In this document: positions 1 to 7,018 of the stretch, in pieces
How the letters are laid out: each line of letters starts with the position of its first letter
How positions within the stretch are numbered: the first letter of the stretch is position 1
Origin: CADDZO01 sp035294145
GTDB lineage: Bacteria; Chloroflexota; Dormibacteria; Dormibacterales; Dormibacteraceae
Direction of reading: 5' to 3'
Length of the DNA: 46,648 bases
NCBI GenBank assembly: GCA_035294145.1
Contig: DATGLL010000163.1
Span: 1-46,648 of the forward strand
Made by a program: the position numbers and the translations under genes
The notes under the pieces: model-generated
Told to the model about the DNA's origin: nothing
The model's database searches: none
What the model saw: only the letters and a program-made list of their open reading frames with translations

Positions 1-1025
1 TCACCGCCGCCCTCAGTCGGGAGACGGAGCGCCTCAAGTTCCTGGTCGCCTTCCGGCCCGGGTTCGTCGCACCGACCCTGGCCGCCCACCAGGCCGCCAC
101 CTACCAGCGCCTGACCGACGGCCGGCTCTTGCTCAACGTCGTCACGGGCGGCGACCCGGCGGAGCAGCGTCGCTTCGGCGACTGGCTCGACCACGACGCC
201 CGGTACGAACGGACGGACGAGTTCCTCACGATCCTGCGCGCGGCGTGGGCAGGGCAGCCGTTCGACTTCAAGGGCAAGCACTATCACGTCCAGGGCGCGA
301 CGGTGGAGGATCCACCGGCGCCGGTGCCGAGGCTGTACTTTGGCGGCGCCTCCCCCGCCGCCGAGCGCGTCGCCGCCCGGCACGCGGACGTCTACCTGCT
401 CTGGGGCGAGCCACCGACCATGGTCGCCGAGCGCTTGCAGCGGATGCGCGAGCTGGCGGCGGGCGCCGGCCGGAGGCTGCGCTTCGGCATCCGGCTCCAC
501 GTCATCACCCGCGACACCGAGGAGGAGGCCTGGTCCGTGGCCCGACGGCTGCTGGATCGGATGAGCCCGGAGGCCGTGGCCGAGGCCCAGGCCCGGCTCG
601 CCGCCTCGGACTCGGTGGGCCAACGCCGCATGACGTCGCTCCACGCCGGCTCCCGCGATCGCCTGGAGGTGGCCCCGAACCTGTGGGCCGGGATCGGGCT
701 GGTGCGCGGCGGGGCGGGGACCGCCCTGGTGGGAAGCCACGAGCAGGTGGCGGACCGAATCGAGGAGTACCATCGGCTCGGCCTGGACGAGTTCATCTTC
801 TCGGGCTATCCGCACCTGGAAGAGGCCTACTGGTTCGGCGAACACGTGACCCCGATCCTGAGGCGGCGAGGCCTGGTGGAGCCGGTTGCCGACCCGGTGG
901 CGACGGCCGCCGGGGGGAGCGCTAGGGGAGGACGGGATGGTCGAGGCCAGGCCCCCCGCCAGGGGCTCACGTCGCGGGCGCATCGAGACCGCCCGGCCGG
1001 CGGCCCACGCCGCGCCTCGAGGTGA
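1..1025 (+). CDS. ssuD: Alkanesulfonate monooxygenase, FMNH2-dependent (5'-truncated by window edge)
   Basis: The reading frame is open from base 3, giving about 340 visible residues; the N-terminus lies outside the window. The product is a luciferase-like (LLM class) flavin monooxygenase. The visible part starts in the block containing TERLKFLVAFRPG and continues through LLNVVTGGDPAEQ and a C-terminal block with FIFSGYPHLEEAYWFGE, all typical of SsuD. Family knowledge: SsuD uses FMNH2 supplied by a partner reductase and O2 to cleave the C-S bond of alkanesulfonates, releasing sulfite for sulfur scavenging. The reductase-like gene starts 3 nt downstream, so the two are probably co-translated. 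An oddity is a tail of about 45 residues rich in Gly, Arg and Ala after the expected family end (after RRRGLVEP). No sulfonate ABC transporter is adjacent on the visible side. Confidence 0.9.
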   Translation, partial: TAALSRETERLKFLVAFRPGFVAPTLAAHQAATYQRLTDGRLLLNVVTGGDPAEQRRFGDWLDHDARYERTDEFLTILRAAWAGQPFDFKGKHYHVQGATVEDPPAPVPRLYFGGASPAAERVAARHADVYLLWGEPPTMVAERLQRMRELAAGAGRRLRFGIRLHVITRDTEEEAWSVARRLLDRMSPEAVAEAQARLAASDSVGQRRMTSLHAGSRDRLEVAPNLWAGIGLVRGGAGTALVGSHEQVADRIEEYHRLGLDEFIFSGYPHLEEAYWFGEHVTPILRRRGLVEPVADPVATAAGGSARGGRDGRGQAPRQGLTSRAHRDRPAGGPRRASR

Positions 1026-1028
1026 GCC

Positions 1029-1580
1029 ATGGAGATGATCGACCTCATCGCCGTGAACGCCAGCCCCTCCTTCCCCTCCAGGACCAGGGCGATCGCCGAG
1101 CTCGCCGTGGACCTGGCCGGCGGGAGGCTCCTGGACCTCACCTCGATCGACGCTGAGGCGTTGCTCCTGCGGAGACGGCACCCCTCGCTCGACCTGGCCC
1201 TCGAGGCCGTGACCGCCGCTCGCACGGTGCTGTTGGCGACCCCTGTCTACCGGGCGACCTACAGCGGCATCTTGAAGACGTTCTTGGACGCGCTGCCCCA
1301 GGCCGGGCTTGCCGGCAAGGCCTGCGTGCTCGTCGCGACCGGCGGCTCCCAAGCCCACTTCCTCAGCCTCGACACCGGCCTGCGCGCGGTGGTGGCGAGC
1401 GTGAAGGGATGCAGCGTCCCGACGGTCGTGTACGCGTCCCCGGAGGACTTCGACGCGCACGGTCGTCCCCGAGCGCGGGTGCGCGCCGCCCTTGAGGAGG
1501 CGCTCGGCGAGGCGAGGTCGGTCTCGAGGGCTCTGGCCACCGACCCGGCGATCTCACCCGGGCGAGCGGAGCGCCGGTGA
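1029..1580 (+). CDS. ssuE: NADPH-dependent FMN reductase, SsuE/MsuE type
   Basis: This 183-residue flavodoxin-fold reductase starts at ATG 1029, 3 nt after the ssuD stop, with GGTGAGCC as ribosome binding site. Features seen are the phosphate-binding start NASPSFPSRTRAIAE (about residues 10-24), the LLATPVYRATYSGILKTF block (about 70-88) and a GLAGKACVLVATGGS block. These are typical of the NADPH-dependent FMN reductase family. In two-component sulfonate systems this protein supplies FMNH2 to SsuD, and the tight coupling with ssuD supports that role. ATG 1035 is a possible alternative start. The assignment to SsuE rather than another FMN reductase rests mainly on context. Confidence 0.85.
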   Translation: MEMIDLIAVNASPSFPSRTRAIAELAVDLAGGRLLDLTSIDAEALLLRRRHPSLDLALEAVTAARTVLLATPVYRATYSGILKTFLDALPQAGLAGKACVLVATGGSQAHFLSLDTGLRAVVASVKGCSVPTVVYASPEDFDAHGRPRARVRAALEEALGEARSVSRALATDPAISPGRAERR

Positions 1581-1904
1581 GCGATGGCGGCATCCCTGAC
1601 GCCATCGCCCGCGACCCCTGCTCGCCCGCCCCCATCGCCCCCCGGACGAGCGCAGGGCAAGCAACTTCGGGATGATGGTGGGCAGTGGTGGCATCGCCGC
1701 GACCCGCTCCCTCCCCCATCCCGGCCGGGGTCGGATCCCAGGGGCCCCTGTCGCCGGACCCAGCCCACCGTCCCCCACGGGGCCGCGAGCCCCTAGCCAG
1801 GGCCGAGGGCGTCCTCCCTCGACCCTGCTGCCTGGAGCCCGGCGCCAGCCCCCGCCTCGGATGTCGCATCGGGCCTCGCCCCCGCGCGCGACCCGGCCTC
1901 CCCT
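1581..1904. other. Intergenic, no gene seen
   Basis: This is GC-rich sequence between ssuE and chrA. No open frame with credible codon pattern or ribosome binding site was found, and no clear promoter. Confidence 0.5.
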
Positions 1905-3137
1905 GTGCCGGCCATGCCCGATAGCGCCTCGCCCGAGGTCGGGAGCGCCCGGGGGCATCCGCTCGAGGTCCTGGCCGTGGCCGCCCGGCTCGGCCTCACC
2001 TCCTTCGGCGGCCCCGTGGCCCACCTCGGTTACTTCCGAGCCGAGTACGTCCATCGCCGCCGCTGGCTGAGCGACCAGGACTACACCGACCTGATCGCCC
2101 TCTGCCAATCGCTCCCGGGGCCGGCCAGCAGCGAACTCGGGATCGCGATCGGGATCGCACGGGCAGGGCTGCTGGGTGGGTTCGCCGCCTGGCTCGGGTT
2201 CACCATGCCATCGGCGGTGGCGCTGGTCGCCTTCGCCTACCTCACCCGAGCGGTTGGAACCGCCGAGCTGCGCTGGCTCCACGGCCTCCAGGTGGTGGCG
2301 GCGGCGGTGGTCGCCCAGGCGGTCTGGGGTATGGCTCGCACCCTCACCCCCGACCGCCTCCGCGTGGGCCTGGCGCTGGCGGCGGCGGTGGTCGCCCTCG
2401 CCCTCCCCGCCCCGACCGGGCAGGTTGGGCTGATCGTGGCCGGGGGCATCGCCGGGGCCGTCCTCTTGCGCGAGCGGGAGCCGACGCCCAGGCTCGCTCT
2501 GGCCATCCCCATCGGCCGCCGCCTCGGGGCGGCCTCCCTCGTCGCCCTGGTGGCGCTGCTGGCGCTGTTGCCCCTGGCCGGACGGCTGACCGGCAGCCAG
2601 GCGCTCCTGGCCTTCGCCGCCTTCTTCCGCGCCGGGGCGCTGGTCTTCGGGGGAGGCCACGTGGTCCTGCCCCTGCTTCAGTCGGCGGTGGTCCCACCGG
2701 GCTGGGTCACCAACCAGGAGTTCCTGACCGGCTACGGGGCCGCCCAGGCGGTCCCCGGTCCCCTGTTCACCTTCTCCGCCTACCTCGGCGTCGTGCTCCA
2801 CGGTCCCCCGGATGGCGTCGGGGGCGCCGCGCTCGCCCTTGGCGGGATGTTCCTCCCCTCCTTCCTGTTGGTGTGGGGGGCGCTCCCCTTCTGGAACCTG
2901 GTCCGCCAGCGGCCGGGCCTCGGGGCCGCCCTCCGTGGCATCAACGCCACCGTGGTCGGCCTTCTCCTGGCCGCGCTCTACACGCCGGTGCTCACCAGCG
3001 CGGTGCGGACCTCGCTCGACCTGGGGCTGGCCCTGGTCGACTTCGGCCTCCTGGCCGTCGTCCGACTCCCGCCCTGGGCGGTGGTCCTGGTCAGCGGCGG
3101 GGTGGGGGCAGGGCTGACCGCCCTTGGGATGGGCTAA
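1905..3137 (+). CDS. chrA: Chromate efflux transporter (CHR family, two-domain)
   Basis: This 410-residue membrane protein starts at GTG 1905; ATG 1914 is equally possible. It carries two homologous CHR domains. The first (about residues 20-190) shows SFGGPVAHLGYFR and LPGPASSELGIAIG. The second (about 215-400) shows GALVFGGGHVVLPLLQ and QAVPGPLFTFSAYLG. These paired FGG and PGP motifs are diagnostic of ChrA. Family members export chromate across the cytoplasmic membrane using the proton motive force, and some may move sulfate-like anions. Its placement after a sulfonate-sulfur pair is compatible with oxyanion handling, but it has its own 324-nt upstream gap, so co-transcription is uncertain. 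It converges with the ADP-ribosylglycohydrolase gene with only 12 nt between the two stops. Confidence 0.92.
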   Translation: MPAMPDSASPEVGSARGHPLEVLAVAARLGLTSFGGPVAHLGYFRAEYVHRRRWLSDQDYTDLIALCQSLPGPASSELGIAIGIARAGLLGGFAAWLGFTMPSAVALVAFAYLTRAVGTAELRWLHGLQVVAAAVVAQAVWGMARTLTPDRLRVGLALAAAVVALALPAPTGQVGLIVAGGIAGAVLLREREPTPRLALAIPIGRRLGAASLVALVALLALLPLAGRLTGSQALLAFAAFFRAGALVFGGGHVVLPLLQSAVVPPGWVTNQEFLTGYGAAQAVPGPLFTFSAYLGVVLHGPPDGVGGAALALGGMFLPSFLLVWGALPFWNLVRQRPGLGAALRGINATVVGLLLAALYTPVLTSAVRTSLDLGLALVDFGLLAVVRLPPWAVVLVSGGVGAGLTALGMG

Positions 3138-3149
3138 CGCCGTCGGCGC

Positions 3150-4031
3150 TCAGCCGGGAAGCGGGGGCAGCGGCTCCCGCGCCGCCAGCCATTCCCGGGG
3201 GATGCCCTCCGAGCCGACCCGGGCGGCCACGATCCCCCCCACGATGGCGCAGGTCGTGTCGCGATCGCCCAGACCGCCCAAGGTCAGCCAGAGGGCGGCC
3301 TCGTAGTCGTCGAGCGAGTGGGCTGCGCACCAGACCGCGAACGGGACCGTGTCCGGGGCGGAGGCCAGGGCGCCGCTACCCAGGCGCCGGGCCGCCTCCC
3401 CCGACGACACGGCTCCCAGCTCGCGGGCGCGACCGAGCCCCTCTCGCACCGCCCCCTCGGGGACGAGCGCGGCCGTCCGGTCGATGAGGTCCGAGCCTCG
3501 AGCGGCGGTGCTGGCCGCCAGCGCGGCGGCCACGGCCACGGCGATCGCCCCCGCGATCCCCTCCGGATGCGCATGCGTGACCTCGGCCGATCGTGTCGCC
3601 TCGACGACCACCCGCTCCAGGTCGTCGGCGAACCACGCCCCCAACGGCCCCACCCGCATGGCCGCCCCGTTGCCCAGCGAGCCCTCGCCCCCGTACAGGG
3701 CCCGCGCCGCCGAGCTCCAATCGTCCCCCGAGACAAGGCGAGGGAGCAGCCGTCGCATGCCCGGGCCGTACCCCCGGTCGGGATCGTGGGCGTAGGCGAG
3801 GGCGAAGGCACGAGCCAGCTCGTCCTCACGCACCTCCCCGAGCCGCATCAGCACCTCGAGCAAGGCGCAGGCCATGGCCGTGTCGTCCGTCCAGCGCCAG
3901 GGCGGGGGCGGGAGCTCGCGCCGGGCGACCCGCTCTGCCGCTCGGGAGCCGAAGAAGCGTTCGCCCAGCGCGTCCCCGACCGAGAGACCGTCCAGCGAGG
4001 CCAGCGCCCGCTCCTGCGCCTCCCCCCTCAC
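3150..4031 (-). CDS. ADP-ribosylglycohydrolase (DraG/ARH family)
   Basis: This is a 293-residue cytoplasmic hydrolase. The N-terminal GLSVGDALGERF block and WTDDTAM (Thr48, Asp49, Asp50) form one half of the family's dinuclear Mg2+ site. GNGAAMRVGPLGAWF lies at about residues 120-134, and the C-terminal GDRDTTCAIVGGIVAA (Asp256, Asp258, Thr259) forms the other half. All metal-binding positions expected for the DraG fold are present, so the enzyme should be active. Family members remove ADP-ribose from proteins or small acceptors. No dinitrogenase reductase or ADP-ribosyltransferase gene is nearby, so the physiological substrate is unknown. The gene is followed on the same strand by nothing and is preceded by the Nramp-related gene, 76 nt away. 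Confidence 0.9.
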   Translation of the reverse strand: MRGEAQERALASLDGLSVGDALGERFFGSRAAERVARRELPPPPWRWTDDTAMACALLEVLMRLGEVREDELARAFALAYAHDPDRGYGPGMRRLLPRLVSGDDWSSAARALYGGEGSLGNGAAMRVGPLGAWFADDLERVVVEATRSAEVTHAHPEGIAGAIAVAVAAALAASTAARGSDLIDRTAALVPEGAVREGLGRARELGAVSSGEAARRLGSGALASAPDTVPFAVWCAAHSLDDYEAALWLTLGGLGDRDTTCAIVGGIVAARVGSEGIPREWLAAREPLPPLPG

Positions 4032-4107
4032 CTTCGCCCTCCCACCGGGGCCGGACGGACCTCGGCCGCCCCCTCCCGGACCCTCCTCGGGCTCGGATCC
4101 CGCATCC

Positions 4108-5517
4108 TCAGAGCCCCGGGATGGAGGTGGCCACCAGCCCGACCGAGAGCGCGCTCACGAGCACGACCACCGCCCAGCCCGCCACCTGGAGCACCCGGCC
4201 GCTGGCCAGCGGCCCCAGCAGCCTGCGATCGGCTCCCATCAGCATCACGAACACCAAGACGATCGGCAGCAGCAGCCCATCGAACACCTGGGAGAGGAAC
4301 ATGACCTGGATCAGCGGCAGGCCGGGGACGACCACGAAGAGCGCCGCCACCCCCACGAAGAAGGCGAGCAGGCCGTAGAAGACCGGGGCCTCGCGCCAGC
4401 GCCAGTGCAGCCCTCGCTCCCAACCGAACGCCTCGGTCGCGGTGTAGGTGCTGGTCAACGGCACCGTCCCCAGCCCCAGCAGGGAGGCGGCCAGGAGGCC
4501 GAAGGCGAACAGGTCCGTCGCCAGGTGGCCGGCGAAGGGGCCCAGCGCCTGGGCGGCGGTGGCGGCATCAGGGATGTCGGTTCGCCCGTGCACCCACAGG
4601 GTCGCCGCGCAGGCGACCACGATGAACCCCGCCACCACGTTGGTCAAGATGGCGCCGGCGGTGATGTCGATCCGCGAGGCGGTCAGGTCCTCGGGCGAGA
4701 GGCGCTTGTCGGCGGTGTACGACTGGATGAAGGCCTGCCCCCAGGGGGTGATGGTGGTGCCGACCGTGCCCATGACCGCGAGCAGGTAGGCGGCGTTGAG
4801 CTCGACTCGCGGCACCACCAGGCGGACCCCGGCCTGCGCCCAGTCGGGGTGGGCCATGGCCGCGGAGACGGCGTAGGCCATGGAGACCGCCGCCCCGGTG
4901 CAGAGGAAGATCCACTGGATACGGCGGAAGCTCCCTCGGGCCAGCAAGGCCACCATCGTCACCGCCGCCAGGGCGGCGCTGAGCGGTGCCGGCACCCCGA
5001 AGAGTGACAGCGCCGCACCGATCCCAGCGAACTCAGCGACGGTGTCGCCGAGGTTGGCGATCAGCAGGACCGCCACCGCGAAGGCGGCCCATCGGGCTCC
5101 GAACCGCTCCCGGATGAGCCCACCCAGGCCCTGGCCGGTGGCCAACCCCAGACGCGCCCCCACCTCCTGGGTGATGCCGAGCGCGACCATGCTGGCCAGC
5201 ACCACCCACAGCAGCTCGTAGCCGAAGCGAGCGCCCACCACCGAGTAGGTGGTGATGCCGCCGGCGTCGTTGTCGGCGAAGCCGCTCACCAGCCCAGGGC
5301 CGATCGCGGCCAGGAGCGCGATCCGGGGGGCACGCTGGATCAGGATCCGCCACGTCCCCCGGATGGACCTGGCCCCGGGGAAGGCACGCTCGGCGGCGAC
5401 CCTCCTGGCCATCAGCGGCAGCCGAGCGGCGAACGCACGGCCGGCACGGGCCAACAGGCCGCCGAGCGGCCCGACGGCCCGGATCGGGTTCTCCTTGACG
5501 TACTGAGCAAGCGCCAT
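4108..5517 (-). CDS. Nramp-related metal transporter, probable Mg2+ importer (NRMT-like)
   Basis: This 469-residue protein has the Nramp/LeuT-fold layout: about 11 membrane spans after a basic N-terminal tail of roughly 65 residues. The TM1 block is GPGLVSGFADNDAGGITTYS, so the canonical metal-binding DPGN is replaced by D84-A-G-G87. In TM6 the canonical MPH is replaced by T257-P-W259, which removes the methionine that selects soft transition metals. Family knowledge: Nramp-related proteins lacking these residues (NRMT) transport Mg2+, and some are controlled by M-box riboswitches. The leader of this gene contains an M-box at 5740-5905, which strongly supports Mg2+ as the substrate. A leader ORF lies between riboswitch and transporter. 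The ATG start at 5517 has only a weak purine-rich site upstream. Confidence 0.85.
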   Translation of the reverse strand: MALAQYVKENPIRAVGPLGGLLARAGRAFAARLPLMARRVAAERAFPGARSIRGTWRILIQRAPRIALLAAIGPGLVSGFADNDAGGITTYSVVGARFGYELLWVVLASMVALGITQEVGARLGLATGQGLGGLIRERFGARWAAFAVAVLLIANLGDTVAEFAGIGAALSLFGVPAPLSAALAAVTMVALLARGSFRRIQWIFLCTGAAVSMAYAVSAAMAHPDWAQAGVRLVVPRVELNAAYLLAVMGTVGTTITPWGQAFIQSYTADKRLSPEDLTASRIDITAGAILTNVVAGFIVVACAATLWVHGRTDIPDAATAAQALGPFAGHLATDLFAFGLLAASLLGLGTVPLTSTYTATEAFGWERGLHWRWREAPVFYGLLAFFVGVAALFVVVPGLPLIQVMFLSQVFDGLLLPIVLVFVMLMGADRRLLGPLASGRVLQVAGWAVVVLVSALSVGLVATSIPGL

Positions 5518-5583
5518 GGTTCGACTCCTGACACGGGATGGGTGGTGGCGCGACCACGCACGACCCGTGCGGAGCCCAAAGCG

Positions 5584-5664
5584 CTAGCCCGACAGTCGGG
5601 GCGTCGCTCCGAGGGCGTGCGTGACCGCGAGACGTGGGTCCGGTTGACTACTGCCGGCGTCCAT
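5584..5664 (-). CDS. Leader ORF (26 aa) between M-box and Nramp-related gene
   Basis: This short ORF has an excellent ribosome binding site (AAGGAGGACCGCG then ATG at 5664) and encodes 26 residues beginning MDAGSSQPDPRLAVTH, with Pro at 8, 10 and 22. It ends in TAG, just after the perfect inverted repeat at 5588-5600. It begins about 75 nt 3' of the aptamer and 67 nt before the transporter start. Inference: it is a regulatory leader peptide or a small target ORF of the M-box. Leader ORFs are known downstream of other Mg2+-sensing leaders. Expression is unproven. Confidence 0.5.
   Translation of the reverse strand: MDAGSSQPDPRLAVTHALGATPRLSG
5588..5600 (-). repeat. Perfect 6-1-6 inverted repeat at the end of the leader ORF
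   Basis: CCCGAC-A-GTCGGG overlaps the last codons of the leader ORF. In the minus-strand transcript it forms a compact hairpin directly before the TAG stop, where a translating ribosome would disrupt it. Confidence 0.5.
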
Positions 5665-5739
5665 CGCGGTCCTCCTTCTGACGTTGCCGTTCGGGCGTCC
5701 CGTCAGGCCGGGGACCTCTGCGACCCGCACCAGAAGCCG

Positions 5740-5905
5740 AGCTCGCATCCCCCGTCGTCGAGCTTCGGCGACTGCAGGGCGTAGGCACGACGGCCAGCCA
5801 CTTCGGGTCACCCCTTGTCTCGAGGCGACCTGGCCTGACCCGGAGCGTCTCTCGACGGGTGGGGTCAGTGGCCTCTGTCCCTGCAGCGCCTCACCTAACG
5901 AGGAC
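5740..5905 (-). ncRNA. M-box (ykoK) Mg2+ riboswitch aptamer
   Basis: The minus-strand transcript carries the highly conserved M-box 5' core CGTTAGGTGAGGC (from about 5900). It is followed by GGGACAGAGGCCACTGACC, a GTCGAGAGACGC hairpin and GGGTCAGGCCAGG. Long-range pairings close the element: GGCGCTGCAGGG with CCCTGCAGTCGCC, and GCCACT with AGTGGC. These features match the ykoK/M-box class, which senses Mg2+ and switches off Mg2+ transport genes. The next coding gene is the Nramp-related transporter. End coordinates are approximate because the P1 helix was placed by eye. Confidence 0.88.
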
Positions 5906-5919
5906 GCCGTCCTGGCCGA

Positions 5920-5925
5920 ATCATA
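5920..5925 (-). promoter_or_regulatory. Candidate -10 element of the M-box leader
   Basis: TATGAT (5 of 6 to the sigma-A consensus) lies about 20 nt upstream of the M-box core on the minus strand, where transcription should begin. No good -35 is visible. Confidence 0.5.
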
Positions 5926-6016
5926 CCCCAGGGGGGCGCGCCGCGCTCTGGCGCCCACCTCGCTCCGCCCCACCCGTGCTCCGGCTCGGGTCGTCGAGGG
6001 CGAGCCAGGGGCGCGC

Positions 6017-6688
6017 TCAGTCGCCCTCCTGGTCCCGCCGCAGCCGCGCCTGGGCATCCCGGTTCAGCCGCTCGTGGAGCTCGAGCAGTCTCGCTGCCGA
6101 GGGCAGGGGGCGCTCGACCGAGGGGGTCGGCCGCTCCGGGGGAGCGGCGCGGTCAGGATGGCGTCGGGCGCCCTCCGTGGCACGCGCCGCCTCACCGGCC
6201 TCCGTGGCCTCACGCCGGAGGCGCCGCTCGGCGTCGGCGGTCAGGCGTCGATTGGCGTCGAGGAGCTCGGCCAGAAGGTCCCGCTCCCGGCGGCGCTCCG
6301 GGGGCTCCGTCTCGGGGGCGGCAGGCGGCGAGCTCGGCCGGGGCGGCGGGGGGACCGGTGCGCCCCCCTGGGCGCCCACGCCGTCCGAGGAGCGATGAGG
6401 ACCATGCTCAGGCGGTGGGGCTGGGACGGCAGCCGGGGCCGACATCCCCACCGGCGGCCGGGGCGCTGGCGTGGCCTGACGGACGGGAGACAGCGGCTCC
6501 CACGGTGCCCCTCCGTCCAGGCCAGTCGGCAGGCCACTCGCTCTCCGGCGAGGCCCGGCCCGGAGGGGCGGGCCCGCCTCACGTGGTCGGGGCCACCGTC
6601 GCCCGAGTCGGCCGATCAGCACACCCATCGCGAGGCCGATCAGGATCCCTACGAGAAGGGACGCCAGGTGCACCTCGGAGCCCAGCAT
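6017..6688 (-). CDS. Hypothetical membrane-anchored protein with Pro-rich linker and charged helical tail
   Basis: The ATG at 6688 gives 223 residues, although the frame is open further upstream. The visible architecture is a single N-terminal membrane segment (HLASLLVGILIGLAMGVLIG, about residues 7-26) followed by a short basic stretch. Next comes a Pro/Ala-rich low-complexity linker (about 30-115), and then an Arg/Glu-rich region containing RRRERDLLAELLDANRRL that is likely helical or coiled-coil. No enzymatic motif was recognised. It resembles anchored scaffold or YtxH/LapA-like small membrane proteins only in general layout. No convincing Shine-Dalgarno precedes 6688, so the start is uncertain. 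It lies upstream of the M-box promoter on the same strand. Confidence 0.5.
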   Translation of the reverse strand: MLGSEVHLASLLVGILIGLAMGVLIGRLGRRWPRPREAGPPLRAGPRRRASGLPTGLDGGAPWEPLSPVRQATPAPRPPVGMSAPAAVPAPPPEHGPHRSSDGVGAQGGAPVPPPPRPSSPPAAPETEPPERRRERDLLAELLDANRRLTADAERRLRREATEAGEAARATEGARRHPDRAAPPERPTPSVERPLPSAARLLELHERLNRDAQARLRRDQEGD

Positions 6689-7018
6689 AGTCAAGTCACG
6701 TGGACATGACCACCAACGATCCGGAGACGACGTCGCGGGCGGCGGCCCGGCGGGCCCACCGGGGTGGACCCACCTCCACCCGCGCCCCGTGCCGCCTCCC
6801 CCATCCCTCCCTGGAGGCAAGGGGCGCCGGCGCAGGCGGGGTGGGTGCCGTCTCGCCCCGGAGAGGACGGGGGCGCAACGCTCGACCCCGCTCGGGGCCG
6901 CAGGGGGGCACCGGAGGGGGGATGCCCCGGGTCGGGGCGGAGGCCGGGGTGTCGCCCCCGGCCTCCCGCCCGGGCCGAGTCGATCCGGCCGGGATCAGGC
7001 CGGCCCGAGCCCGGCCTC
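6689..7018. other. Intergenic, no gene seen
   Basis: GC-rich spacer between the peptide-binding lipoprotein gene and the small membrane protein gene. I see no supported gene, RNA or repeat. Confidence 0.5.

Noticed and set aside
1554..2801. 415-residue minus-strand open frame
   Set aside because: Antisense to chrA, with low-complexity Gly/Glu/Gln composition and no motif.
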